Part shown: positions 15,950 to 24,818 of the stretch, piece after piece | Numbering within the stretch: position 1 is the first letter of the stretch | How the letters are laid out: each line of letters opens with the position of its first letter | From: an uncultured Pelagibacteraceae bacterium | Lineage (GTDB): Bacteria > Pseudomonadota > Alphaproteobacteria > Pelagibacterales > Pelagibacteraceae | Length of the DNA: 35,510 nt | Direction: 5' to 3' | Assembly: GCA_902625825.1 (NCBI GenBank) | Contig: CACOCL010000008.1 | Coordinates: 1-35,510, forward strand | The notes under the pieces: model-generated | The model's input: only the letters and a program-made list of their open reading frames with translations | Told to the model about the DNA's origin: nothing | Databases searched by the model: none | Translations under genes and position numbers: made by a program

Positions 15950-18289
15950 ATGTCGCTTACTACTTTAGATATAAAAGAACCAGGCTTGAATGTTTTACCA
16001 CCTGGAGTTGAAAGACATGTAATTGTTGCAGGAGGATTGACAGGATTGCAAATTTTTCCTGATGACGAAATTGAAATAATTAATGATGAAGGTAATCAAA
16101 TCTGTGAAATAGTTTGTTTTAATAAAGATGGAAAATCTGAACCTGGTATTTTAAGCCTTAAAGAAAATAATAAAAATAATTTCATAAGAGAAATATTAAA
16201 TAATAAAGATGAAAGTTCTTTAGCAACCAATTATCAACTTAGAAAAAGGAATTTAAACATTAATTCATCAAAATCAGTAATTGTTTTTGATGTTGATACA
16301 CCGAGTGGTGAGAAGCTTAAGTTAAAGTCAAAAGACAAATGTTATGTAATATTTGCAGCTCCCCAGAACAATATGTTAATTAATGAACAAAATCCATCTA
16401 GTGATTTAACAATATTCGTCAAAAGATCAAAAATAAATAATGATAAAGAGTTGTCTGTAATTCCTGACCCAGTATATGAACCAAATTACGAGAAAAATAT
16501 TGATAGACAAACTTGTATTTCTTACCAAGTAAAAGAAGGGGACTATATTCAAATTATAAGCCCTGCTGGAAGACAATGCTCTGATTTTGTTGCATTTGAT
16601 ACTAGAAAACTTGATAAGGGAATTGAAAAAGGTCTTGATTGGCAAACAACAAGAACTTTTATGGGCAATACTTTCCCAGGACCAGGTTTATTTTCAAAAT
16701 TCTATGATACCGATCATGAGCCTCTAGTTGAGGTAATAAGAGATACTGTTGGAAAACATGATACTTTCAATCTTGCATGTACATCAAAATATTATGAAGA
16801 TATGGGTTACTTTGGTCATCCAAATTGCTCAGATAATCTTACAGGTTCTATGAATAAATATGGAGTACAAAAACAAAAAGGTTGGCATGCAATTAATTTA
16901 TTTTTTAATACCTCAGCGACTGGGCTTAATTCTGTAATTTCTGATGAGTCATACGCAAGACCGGGAGATTATGTAATGTTCAGGGCTCTTAAAGATCTAA
17001 CTATTGGCACAACTGCTTGCCCTAGCGACATAGACCCATGTAATTCATGGAATCCAACTGATATCTTTGTTAGAACTTATGATAAAAAAAAAGAATTTTC
17101 AAAATCATTTGCATTTAGAATGAAAGCTGACTCTGAAAAAAAACTTACAAAAAACTCTGGTTTTTACGAAAGAACTTCAAAACTAACTAGAAATTTTATT
17201 GACGCAAGAGGATTTTGGTTGCCTAACGACTATACAAAGCATGGTATCGTTGAGGAGTATAATGCCTGTAGAGAAAAAGCTGTTCTAATAGATTTATCAT
17301 CTTTAAGAAAGTTTGAAATAATTGGGCCAGATGCCGAAGAGCTAATGAATTATACATTGACTAGGAATATAAAAAAATTATCTGTTGGTCAGGTTGTTTA
17401 TTCAGCAATGTGTTACGACAATGGAATGATGTTTGATGATGGAACTCTACTTAGACTAAGTGAAACTGGATTTAGATGGATTTGTGGAGATGAATATGGG
17501 GGAGAGTGGTTAAAAGAAGTAGCAAAAAAGAAAAATTTTAAAGTAAATATTAAAAATTCTACAGACCAAATAAGTAACGTTTCTATCCAAGGACCAAAGA
17601 GCAGAGAAATTCTGAAAAAGCTTATTTTTACACCGCCTACCCAACCAACAATTGATGAACTAGAGTGGTTTAGATTTACAATTTGTAGAATTGAGGATCT
17701 ACAAGGAATTCCTCTTATAGTATCAAGAACAGGATATACTGGTGAATTAGGTTATGAAGTTTGGTGTCATCCTAAAGATGCTCCCGTGGTTTGGGATAAA
17801 TTAATGGAAGCAGGAAAAAATCATGGTTTAATACCTGCTGGGTTCGCTGCATTAGATAAACTAAGAATTGAAGCCGGCTTAATTTTATTTGGTAACGAAT
17901 TTGATGGTCAACAAGATCCTTTTGAGGCGGGAGTTGGATTTACCGTACCTCTAAAAAGCAAAGAAGAAGATTTTATTGGAAAAAGCGTTCTAACTGAGAG
18001 GAAAGCTAACCCACAAAAAAAACTTGTTGGTTTAGAACTTATAGGCAAAGAGCCTGCTGGACACGGTGATTGTGTTCATATAGGAAGATCCCAAGTTGGT
18101 GTTATAACTAGTGGCTGTCTATCAACTACTTTGAATAAAAATATAGCTTTATGCAGAATTGATAGTAAATATTCAGAAATTGGAACGGAAGTTGAGGTTG
18201 GAAAAATTGATGGACATCAAAAAAGAATCTCTGCTAAAATAGTTACATATCCACATTTTGATCCTAAAAAGACTAGAGTAAGAGCGTAA
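15950..18289 (+). CDS. tdm: Trimethylamine N-oxide demethylase
   Basis: A 779-aa two-part enzyme that splits TMAO to dimethylamine and formaldehyde. Residues about 185-390 form a DUF1989 domain. Its metal-site pattern is Asp212 (RQCSDF), Cys277 (ACTSKYYE), His290 and Cys293 (FGHPNCSDN) and Cys357 (TTACPSDIDPC). These positions keep the spacing I recall for the zinc site and catalytic Asp of Methylocella silvestris Tdm, all shifted by 14. Residues about 410-779 are a GcvT-like folate domain (IIGPDAEELMNY, DNGMMFDDGTLLRL, SRTGYTGELGYEVW), which would capture formaldehyde as methylene-THF. Residues 20-60 look like a degenerate copy of the DUF1989 start. It is divergent from tmoX and coupled to the following gene by a one-base overlap. 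Confidence 0.94.
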   Translation: MSLTTLDIKEPGLNVLPPGVERHVIVAGGLTGLQIFPDDEIEIINDEGNQICEIVCFNKDGKSEPGILSLKENNKNNFIREILNNKDESSLATNYQLRKRNLNINSSKSVIVFDVDTPSGEKLKLKSKDKCYVIFAAPQNNMLINEQNPSSDLTIFVKRSKINNDKELSVIPDPVYEPNYEKNIDRQTCISYQVKEGDYIQIISPAGRQCSDFVAFDTRKLDKGIEKGLDWQTTRTFMGNTFPGPGLFSKFYDTDHEPLVEVIRDTVGKHDTFNLACTSKYYEDMGYFGHPNCSDNLTGSMNKYGVQKQKGWHAINLFFNTSATGLNSVISDESYARPGDYVMFRALKDLTIGTTACPSDIDPCNSWNPTDIFVRTYDKKKEFSKSFAFRMKADSEKKLTKNSGFYERTSKLTRNFIDARGFWLPNDYTKHGIVEEYNACREKAVLIDLSSLRKFEIIGPDAEELMNYTLTRNIKKLSVGQVVYSAMCYDNGMMFDDGTLLRLSETGFRWICGDEYGGEWLKEVAKKKNFKVNIKNSTDQISNVSIQGPKSREILKKLIFTPPTQPTIDELEWFRFTICRIEDLQGIPLIVSRTGYTGELGYEVWCHPKDAPVVWDKLMEAGKNHGLIPAGFAALDKLRIEAGLILFGNEFDGQQDPFEAGVGFTVPLKSKEEDFIGKSVLTERKANPQKKLVGLELIGKEPAGHGDCVHIGRSQVGVITSGCLSTTLNKNIALCRIDSKYSEIGTEVEVGKIDGHQKRISAKIVTYPHFDPKKTRVRA

Positions 18290-18639
18290 TGGCAAAAACC
18301 ACAAAAGATCTACTAGAGTTTTGGGAAGATCAAGTGAAACTATCTCACACTTCTAGTAATTATTTTTTTAGAAAATCACCTTCACACTACCATATGATGT
18401 TGCTAGTTATGCATGCATTTAAATATAATCAACAATTAACTGTTGAAGAATTAAAAACGAAACTATTTAAAACATCACGACCAAAATCTGCACTAATGAT
18501 AAATGAGGCTTGCGAAAAAGGTTTCTTTTTTCTTGAAAAAGCCTCTAATGATCAAAGAAAAAAGTTTATAAAACCTAGTAAATCTTTTATCGCTGAGTTT
18601 AACGAGTACTTAGAAACATTAAAGAATTTAAGCTTCTAA
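18289..18639 (+). CDS. Small winged-helix (MarR-like) protein, candidate regulator
   Basis: 116 aa, coupled to tdm by TAATG. The sequence from about residue 50 follows the MarR winged-helix pattern: LTVEELKTKLF, a recognition-helix-like SRPKSALMINEACEKGF, then the wing with the S-x-D-x-R motif (KASNDQRKKFIKPS). A terminal helix follows (KSFIAEFNEYLETL). The N-terminal 45 residues are helical with several His and Phe. It is a little shorter than typical MarR proteins (about 140 aa). Its place directly after tdm suggests a regulator of TMAO genes, perhaps acting on the tmoX/tdm spacer, but this is inference and family membership is by pattern only. Confidence 0.65.
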   Translation: MAKTTKDLLEFWEDQVKLSHTSSNYFFRKSPSHYHMMLLVMHAFKYNQQLTVEELKTKLFKTSRPKSALMINEACEKGFFFLEKASNDQRKKFIKPSKSFIAEFNEYLETLKNLSF

Positions 18640-18662
18640 GGATTGAGTAACTTTATACTTAT

Positions 18663-18684
18663 ATTTTTTATATATATAAAAAAT
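18663..18684. repeat. Perfect 22-bp AT palindrome before the FAD oxidoreductase
   Basis: ATTTTTTATATATATAAAAAAT is built only from A and T and reads the same on both strands: bases 18663-18673 are the exact complement of 18674-18684. It lies 17 bases before the start codon at 18701, in the only sizeable gap (61 bases) between the tdm pair and the downstream module. It could overlap the promoter or serve as an operator, or be a chance product of base composition. Confidence 0.35.
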
Positions 18685-18700
18685 TATATATTTACGTCGC

Positions 18701-20047
18701 ATGAAAAATAAAGATTGGAATATGTCATTACCGACAAAAGCTAAAGTAGTAATAATTGGTGGAGGAATTCACGGGTTAAGTACTGCCTGGAAACTTTCAG
18801 AAACTTATAAAAATCCAGGTGACATTGTAGTTTTAGAAAAAAAGGATACAGCTGCAGGAGCAAGTGGAATAGCATGCGGAGTAGTTCGTAACAATTACTT
18901 TCAGCCAGCTATGAGAGAATTAATGGCTCACTCAGTTTCAGTTTGGGAGAGTGATCCTAAAGCATTTAAATATAACCCAGTTGGTTATTTACAAATATCT
19001 CCAGAAGTTATGCATGAAGATGTTGCAAGTATTTATGAGCAACAAAAAGCAATTGGATATGAGTCTACATTTATAGAAGGTGAAAAAGATTGTATGAATT
19101 ACATGAAGGGAATATTTGATGATTGGCAAGCACAAGGTATTACATCTGTACTTCATGAGAAAAAAGGTGGTTATGCTTTTAACAAAGATTCTATTAAAGC
19201 TTTAGAAAGTAAAGCAAATTCAAACGGTGTAAATGTTCATAAGGGAGTAAAGGTGACTGGCTTCAAAAGAGGAAGTAATAGTAAAGCGGTCACTGGAGTA
19301 GAAACAGATAAAGGAACGATAGATTGCGAACAGGTAGTTATTGGAGCAGGACCATGGGCAAGAGATTTTTGGAACATGTTAGAATTACCTAAAACAGCAA
19401 AAATAAAAGGTAAAGATGGCAAGATGCATGTCACAGACATGTGGACTTATTGGTTTTTACAAGAAGGTGTTATTGGAGTTGAGCAAGATTTTTTAAAAAC
19501 AAACGATGGTAAACAACCGCCTGTAGTTCATGTTGACTCAACAGCGCCATTATATTCAGATAAGACAAAAAAATTAATTACAGATAAAATTTGGGGAATA
19601 TATTACAAACCTGACATCGAGGGATTAGGTGTACAAGGTGGGACTTCCCCTTACATAGTAAAAAAACATTTTGATAAAGTAAATGTAGATCCTTATGGAT
19701 TAGATTCTCCTGAATACCAAACAACAGATGCATTCAGTGAAATGTGGTGCTCTGCATTAGCACATTGCCAAAAAAGATTTGAGGGAAAATCAGATTTATA
19801 TAGAAAAGGTCCTTCAGGTGGTCTTGGATGTATGACGCCTGACTCTTTTCCAATATTTGATAGATTTTTAGAAAACGTTTATATGATTGCAGACGCTAAC
19901 CATGGTTATAAAATGATAGGTGTTGGTGAGTTAGTTGCTAAAGAAATTTTAGGACAAGAAAGTGACTTGTTGAAACCTTTTAGATTCAACCGATACGAGA
20001 AGGGTGAATTACACCCTACTTCGAACAGTCCGTTTCCTTGGAGCTAG
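18701..20047 (+). CDS. FAD-dependent amine oxidoreductase (DadA/SoxB/DMGDH-like)
   Basis: 448 aa with an N-terminal FAD Rossmann motif, VVIIGGGIHGLSTAWKLSE (about residues 16-34), and the DAO-superfamily pattern AAGASGIACGVVRNNYFQ. The C-terminal half has GGLGCMTPDSFPIFDR and an ANHGYKMIGVGELVAKEIL segment matching the flavin-binding C-terminus of sarcosine oxidase/dimethylglycine dehydrogenase-type proteins. Family members oxidise secondary or tertiary amines. The neighbouring genes make N-methylglutamate-type products, so N-methylglutamate or dimethylamine-derived substrates are plausible. It differs from soxB here in lacking delta, alpha and gamma partners. An internal Met at residue 8 (MSLPTKAK) is a possible alternative start. 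The substrate is not determined by sequence. Confidence 0.82.
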   Translation: MKNKDWNMSLPTKAKVVIIGGGIHGLSTAWKLSETYKNPGDIVVLEKKDTAAGASGIACGVVRNNYFQPAMRELMAHSVSVWESDPKAFKYNPVGYLQISPEVMHEDVASIYEQQKAIGYESTFIEGEKDCMNYMKGIFDDWQAQGITSVLHEKKGGYAFNKDSIKALESKANSNGVNVHKGVKVTGFKRGSNSKAVTGVETDKGTIDCEQVVIGAGPWARDFWNMLELPKTAKIKGKDGKMHVTDMWTYWFLQEGVIGVEQDFLKTNDGKQPPVVHVDSTAPLYSDKTKKLITDKIWGIYYKPDIEGLGVQGGTSPYIVKKHFDKVNVDPYGLDSPEYQTTDAFSEMWCSALAHCQKRFEGKSDLYRKGPSGGLGCMTPDSFPIFDRFLENVYMIADANHGYKMIGVGELVAKEILGQESDLLKPFRFNRYEKGELHPTSNSPFPWS

Positions 20048-20112
20048 TTATCTAAGTAGACAGACGATTTGTTTTCAGTTACCTTTTTGACTTAAATATT
20101 TAGAGGGGAAAC

Positions 20113-21582
20113 ATGACAGATCTAGAAAAACACGTAAATCAGCCTGGAAGAGATAAGTTAATAAAAAGAGTAAGAGAAAAAATTAAAGAATTAGGAATAA
20201 CATACATTTACTTTCAATTCATTTCTGTAACTGGAAGAGTAGTTGGAAAAGGTATACCAGCTGATCATTGGGAAAGAACTGCAGAAAAAGGATTTCAACT
20301 AGTTTATGGATCAACTGCTAATTTATTTTTAGATAGACACAATAATTATATTGGCTATGGACCAGAGGCTATGGAGCTTGTTGGTATTCCTGATCCAGAA
20401 ACTTTTGTGCAATTACCATGGGACAAAAGAATTGGAAGAGTTTTTTGCACATGCTTTAGAAACAGAGAAGAGAGAGAAAATCCAGGTGGTCATTTAACTT
20501 CTGATTGTAGAGGAAATTTAAGAATTTTTATGGATGAATTCAAAGATAAGCATGGTCTTGAATTAAGAGTTGGAACTGAACCTGAAATGATGTGGCTAAC
20601 AAAAAATCCTGATGGAACACCTACAGGAAAAGGTTTTTCAAAACCGTTTTGTTATCACATAGATCAATTTGAGTCATTAAGACCAGTGTTTATGAAGGTA
20701 ATTGAATACGCTAATGCGATGGGATTAGATATGATACAAGGAGACCATGAAGATGCTCCAGGCCAGTTAGAACTTAACTGGACTTTTGATAACGTTCTTA
20801 GAAACGCAGACAGATTATCAACTTATAGACAGATATGCGCTCAAGTAGCTAGAGAACATAATTTGATTGCTTGTTTTATGACCAAACCATTTATGGGAGT
20901 TTCTGCGAGTGGTTGTCATACAAATATGTCATTGTGGAAAGGTGGAAAGATATCCGTAAATAAACTTGGTCATAAAACTTTACCAGGTGTTGAGGAAGTA
21001 TTTAGCTATGTTTCTGGTGGTACTAATACTTTTATGCCAGATACCAAAGACATGCAATTACCTGGAAAAATAGGTTTACAATCAATTGCTGGTATTATGA
21101 AACACTTGCCAGCCTTAACAGCTCTTGGGTCATCTACAGTAAACTCGTATAGAAGATTATGGGATCAAGGTTTCTGGGCACCTGTTTATGCTGATTGGGG
21201 ATATCAAAATAGAACTTGTGGCTTAAGAGTATCTGCTCCGGGAAGATTTGAATATAGATCAGTTGACTCAATGCACAACCCTTATCTTTTAGGCGCTGCG
21301 CTATTAAAAGCATGTGATGAAGGTATTTCAAATAAGATGAAACCAGCAGCTCCAGAGTCAAGGAACATTTATGAAGCTCAGAAAGCTGGAAAGGACGTTA
21401 AAAAACTTCCTTTAAGTTTAGGAGAGGCTTTAGAGAGATTAGCTGAAGATGAGGTAATAAAATCTGCTATGCCAGATGAAATGTATAAAGTATTTCATTG
21501 GTATAAAAATGATGAGTGGGAAAGATTTCTTGGAGCTACAACTCAATGGGATCTTGATACATATCTTGATTGTTTACCTTAA
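20113..21582 (+). CDS. Glutamine synthetase-family ligase, divergent (GMAS-like)
   Basis: A 489-aa GS-fold ligase preceded by a strong SD (GAGGGGAAAC). Active-site blocks are intact: metal-binding GTEPEMM (Glu156, Glu158), GDHEDAPGQLELNW (Glu213, Glu220), TKPFMGVSASGCHTNMS (His269), the NSYRRL arginines (347-348) and GRFEYRSVDSMHNPYL. It is clearly distinct from the second GS-like ligase at 30150. It is about 50 residues longer, with an extra segment near residues 287-315 containing SGGTNTFMPDT. The product could be glutamine, gamma-glutamylmethylamide or another gamma-glutamylamide. Location between the FAD oxidoreductase and a glutamate-synthase-like trio favours an amine substrate. Annotation pipelines would probably name it glutamine synthetase (GlnA/type III). 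Confidence 0.88.
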   Translation: MTDLEKHVNQPGRDKLIKRVREKIKELGITYIYFQFISVTGRVVGKGIPADHWERTAEKGFQLVYGSTANLFLDRHNNYIGYGPEAMELVGIPDPETFVQLPWDKRIGRVFCTCFRNREERENPGGHLTSDCRGNLRIFMDEFKDKHGLELRVGTEPEMMWLTKNPDGTPTGKGFSKPFCYHIDQFESLRPVFMKVIEYANAMGLDMIQGDHEDAPGQLELNWTFDNVLRNADRLSTYRQICAQVAREHNLIACFMTKPFMGVSASGCHTNMSLWKGGKISVNKLGHKTLPGVEEVFSYVSGGTNTFMPDTKDMQLPGKIGLQSIAGIMKHLPALTALGSSTVNSYRRLWDQGFWAPVYADWGYQNRTCGLRVSAPGRFEYRSVDSMHNPYLLGAALLKACDEGISNKMKPAAPESRNIYEAQKAGKDVKKLPLSLGEALERLAEDEVIKSAMPDEMYKVFHWYKNDEWERFLGATTQWDLDTYLDCLP

Positions 21583-21611
21583 AATTAAAAAGATATATAT
21601 AGGGAAGAATT

Positions 21612-22556
21612 ATGTGCGGAATTGCGGGTTTAATACATAGAGGGAAATCTTCTAATGTGGGTCTTGAACTACAAGGGATGTTACAAGCTTTAAAACATAG
21701 AGGAGAAGACTCTACTGGTTACGCTCTTTATGGGGACACAGACGGTAAAAATTTCATAGCAAGAATTAAGATAGGTGAAAATGTTGGTGAAGGTAGCTCT
21801 TCAGTAGCAGAAGATGTTTCTGTTTATGATGAAAGAAAAAAGGTTGTTGATGACTGTATTAAAGAACTTGGGGCAAAAATTGTAAAAGAAGAGAGAACAT
21901 TGCCCTATTCTTTAAGATATGAAATTGAGTATAATAAAAAAGATTTATTAGAGTTTTCTCAAAAAATTGAGAGCATTCCAGGTGTTGAGATCTTATCAAT
22001 GGGTAAATCTCTTGAAGTAATTAAAGATTTAGGAAATGCGAAAATGGTTTGTGATAGATACAATTTAGATAAACTTGTTGGAACACATGCTATAGGCCAT
22101 GCGCGTATGGCAACTGAGTCAGGTGTTGATATTAAGTCTGCGCACCCTTTTTGGGGTTATCCTTTTAGCGATGTATCTGTTGTTCATAATGGGCAGCTTA
22201 CGAATTATTGGAATAATAGAAGAGTTTTAGAAAATAAGGGAATGAGATTTATGTCAGAATGCGACTCTGAATTAATAGCTGTTTATTTAGCTGAAAAAAT
22301 GAGAAGTGGTGCAAGCTTAGAAGAAGGTATGAAAGAGTCTTTAACAGGTCTTGATGGAGTCTTTACATACTTTGTAGCAACAAAAAATTCCTTAGGTATG
22401 GCTAAGGATACTATGGCAGCGAAACCTTTGGTTCTTTATGAGTCTGATGATCTTGTTGCAATGGGTTCAGAAGAAATAGCAATAAGGTCAGTACTACCAC
22501 AAGAAATAGATACTTATGACCCATTTGATGGAGAAGTAAAAGTATGGCAAATATAA
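21612..22556 (+). CDS. Class II glutamine amidotransferase, N-methylglutamate synthase subunit A-like
   Basis: 314 aa beginning MCGIAGLIHRGK, with the nucleophilic Cys2 of class II (Ntn) amidotransferases after Met removal. Also visible are LKHRGEDSTGYALY, the glutamine-site HARMATESG and the VVHNGQLTNYW and MRFMSECDSELIA motifs. This corresponds to the N-terminal amidotransferase domain of GltB split off as its own protein (GlxB/MgsA type). An inserted segment (about residues 75-150) rich in charged residues separates the first motifs. A GGGAAG SD-like sequence precedes the ATG. The stop overlaps the next start by 13 bases, indicating coupling. It probably hydrolyses a gamma-glutamylamide and passes the amine to the FMN subunit. 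Confidence 0.88.
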   Translation: MCGIAGLIHRGKSSNVGLELQGMLQALKHRGEDSTGYALYGDTDGKNFIARIKIGENVGEGSSSVAEDVSVYDERKKVVDDCIKELGAKIVKEERTLPYSLRYEIEYNKKDLLEFSQKIESIPGVEILSMGKSLEVIKDLGNAKMVCDRYNLDKLVGTHAIGHARMATESGVDIKSAHPFWGYPFSDVSVVHNGQLTNYWNNRRVLENKGMRFMSECDSELIAVYLAEKMRSGASLEEGMKESLTGLDGVFTYFVATKNSLGMAKDTMAAKPLVLYESDDLVAMGSEEIAIRSVLPQEIDTYDPFDGEVKVWQI

Positions 22557-23398
22557 AAGAAACATCAAAAAAATCTAAAGCAGCATCAATGGGGATGCAC
22601 ACTGAAGTTTTAACAGGTAGAACGCAACAAAAATTTTTTAATCCAGATGAAGCAGAAAATTTTTATTATTTTGGTACTTATGATGTTGATTTTAATAAAA
22701 GAACAGATTTAGATGTCAAAGATATGACTGCTGCTGAAGCAAATAAGAAGATTGACGGTCTAATGAGTGAGGGTTATGGAACTATTGTAATTAAAAATCC
22801 TCAAGGAAAACATAGTTTGGGCGTAGGAATATTAAATAAATTAAATTTAATATTTGAAGGGAGTTTGGGTTATTTTGGTATGGGATCTTGTGATGGTCCG
22901 ATTGTAAGGATAAATGGAAGAGTTGGTTGGTCTTGCGCAGAAAACCTAATGGCTGGTAAAGTAGTTATAGAGAAAAATGCTGGATCATGTTTTGGAGCGG
23001 CAATTAGAGGTGGTGATTTAATTTGTAAAGGTAGTGTTGGTGCGAGAACCGGGATTGACATGAAAGGTGGAACCATCATTATTGGTGGTGATGCAGGAGC
23101 ATTTACAGGATTTATGATGCAAAGAGGTAGGATAATAATTTTAGGGGACGTTGGTATAAATTTGGGTGATTCTATGTATGATGGTACAATTTTCATTGGT
23201 GGTAAAATTGGATCATATGGAAGTGACGCAGTTCCTGCTGATTTGACGAAAAGTGATCAAGATTGGTTAAAAAGAAAACTAAAAGTTGCTGAAATTGGAG
23301 AGAATTTTGATGTAAGTAAGATGACAAAAGTGGTCGCAGGGAAAAAATTATGGAATTATGATAACTTAGAACCAACAGAGAAAAAAGGAGCAATTTAA
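22544..23398 (+). CDS. Glutamate synthase GXGXG-domain protein, MgsB-like
   Basis: 284 aa corresponding to the C-terminal GXGXG beta-helix domain of glutamate synthase alpha subunit. Repeating glycine-rich turns are obvious from about residue 105: GSLGYFGMGSCDGP, VGWSCAENLMAGKVVIEKN, AGSCFGAAIRGGDLICKG, VGARTGIDMKGGTIIIGG and DAGAFTGFMMQRGRIIILG. In split synthases this subunit bridges the amidotransferase and the FMN synthase. The first 90 residues are an extension absent from the shorter paralogue at 28107. It is coupled by overlap to the gene before it and by a one-base TAATG overlap to the gene after it. Confidence 0.87.
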   Translation: MANIKETSKKSKAASMGMHTEVLTGRTQQKFFNPDEAENFYYFGTYDVDFNKRTDLDVKDMTAAEANKKIDGLMSEGYGTIVIKNPQGKHSLGVGILNKLNLIFEGSLGYFGMGSCDGPIVRINGRVGWSCAENLMAGKVVIEKNAGSCFGAAIRGGDLICKGSVGARTGIDMKGGTIIIGGDAGAFTGFMMQRGRIIILGDVGINLGDSMYDGTIFIGGKIGSYGSDAVPADLTKSDQDWLKRKLKVAEIGENFDVSKMTKVVAGKKLWNYDNLEPTEKKGAI

Positions 23399-24810
23399 TG
23401 GCAAAAAGAAAAAAGAAAAAAAATGGTAAATTAAAAAACAATGTCGGAGGTAAAGCTGACGTTCATTTAAATAACAATGGTGGAAGAAACAAAAGTTTAC
23501 TTGGCCATAATGCGATTTTTACTCCAGAAGTAATTGATGATATTCACATTAAATCACAGTTAGGAAGATACAGAATGCGTGGAATGGCATTAATGAAAAA
23601 AATTCCAACATTTGATGATTTAGTTTTTTTACCAGGCACGCTTACAAGATTTGTTATTGAAGGTTATAGAGAAAAATGTGAAACTAAAACAGTTATCGGT
23701 CCAAGATGTGAAAATCCTATTGAGTTAGATATTCCTGTTTACATAACTGGAATGAGTTTTGGTGCACTTTCATATGAAGCTAAAACCGCTCTTGCAAGAG
23801 GTGCAACGATGGCTGGAAGTGCAACATGTTCAGGTGAAGGTGGAATGATACCTGATGAAAGAAGATATTCTGAAAAATGGTATTATCAATGTATTCAATC
23901 TAGATATGGATTTAACCCTCATCATGCTCAATTAGCCGATGGTATAGAAGTGTTTATAGGACAAGGTCAAAAAGTTGGAATGGGTGGTCATTTAATGGGT
24001 CAAAAAGTTACTGATCAAGTTGCTGAAATGAGATCACTACCTTCTGGTATCGACCAAAGATCTCCTGCAAGACATCCAGACTGGTTAGGACCAGATGATT
24101 TGGCATTAAAAGTTGAAGAGTTAAGACAATTAACAAAAAACAAAGTTCCAATTCAATTAAAGCTTGGAGCTTCAAAAGTTTATGATGATGTTCGAATGGC
24201 TGCAAAATGTGATCCAGATTCTATTTATTTGGATGGTATGGAAGGATCGACTGGTGCCGGACCACACATTGCTGCTGCTAATACTGGAATTCCAGGAATT
24301 GCTGCAATTAGAGAAGCTAGAAGAGCAATCGATGACGTTGGTAAAACTGGAAAAGTAACATTGATTTATGCAGGTGGTGTAAGAGATGGTGCAGATATGG
24401 CAAAAGCATTAGCTCTTGGTGCAGATGCAATCGCAATTGGAACTGGATCTATGATTGCCTTAAATTGCAATAAAGACATTCCTGAAGCAAATTTTGAAAA
24501 GGAAATGGGAGTAAAAGCTGGTGAATGTTATCACTGCCATACAGGCAGATGTCCTGTTGGTGTTGCAACTCAAGATCCTAAATTAAGAGCAAGATTGAAT
24601 CCTGATGATGCGGCGCTTAGAGTTTATAACTACTTACATTCTATGACGCTTGAAGCACAATTGCTTGCTAGAGCTTGTGGAAAAACAAATATTCATTCGT
24701 TAGAGCCTGAAGATTTAGCTGCTCTTACCTCTGAGGCTTCAGCATTAGCGAAAGTTCCTCTAGCTGGAACAAACTATACAGTTGGAGTTGATAACTATCA
24801 TAAAATATAG
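23398..24810 (+). CDS. FMN-binding glutamate synthase, MgsC-like, with iron-sulphur cysteines
   Basis: 470 aa. The TIM-barrel FMN domain of glutamate synthase is evident from ITGMSFGALSYEAKTALARG, CSGEGGMIPDERR, QLKLGASKVYDDV, the DGMEGSTGAGP substrate loop and IYAGGVRDGADMAKALALGADAIAIG. Cys377, Cys380 and Cys385 in ECYHCHTGRCPVGVATQ match the position of the [3Fe-4S]-binding cysteines in GltB-type proteins. The first 15 residues are a lysine/arginine-rich tail (MAKRKKKKNGK), unusual for the family. By context it would form N-methylglutamate (or glutamate) from 2-oxoglutarate and an amine released by the amidotransferase subunit. Sits in an operon with the two preceding subunits. Confidence 0.9.
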   Translation: MAKRKKKKNGKLKNNVGGKADVHLNNNGGRNKSLLGHNAIFTPEVIDDIHIKSQLGRYRMRGMALMKKIPTFDDLVFLPGTLTRFVIEGYREKCETKTVIGPRCENPIELDIPVYITGMSFGALSYEAKTALARGATMAGSATCSGEGGMIPDERRYSEKWYYQCIQSRYGFNPHHAQLADGIEVFIGQGQKVGMGGHLMGQKVTDQVAEMRSLPSGIDQRSPARHPDWLGPDDLALKVEELRQLTKNKVPIQLKLGASKVYDDVRMAAKCDPDSIYLDGMEGSTGAGPHIAAANTGIPGIAAIREARRAIDDVGKTGKVTLIYAGGVRDGADMAKALALGADAIAIGTGSMIALNCNKDIPEANFEKEMGVKAGECYHCHTGRCPVGVATQDPKLRARLNPDDAALRVYNYLHSMTLEAQLLARACGKTNIHSLEPEDLAALTSEASALAKVPLAGTNYTVGVDNYHKI

Positions 24811-24818
24811 ATTTTATT

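Noticed and set aside
22870-23196. 108-aa proline-rich frame opposite the GXGXG gene
   Set aside because: It is the antisense shadow of glycine-rich repeats in a well-supported gene; no SD or family motif.
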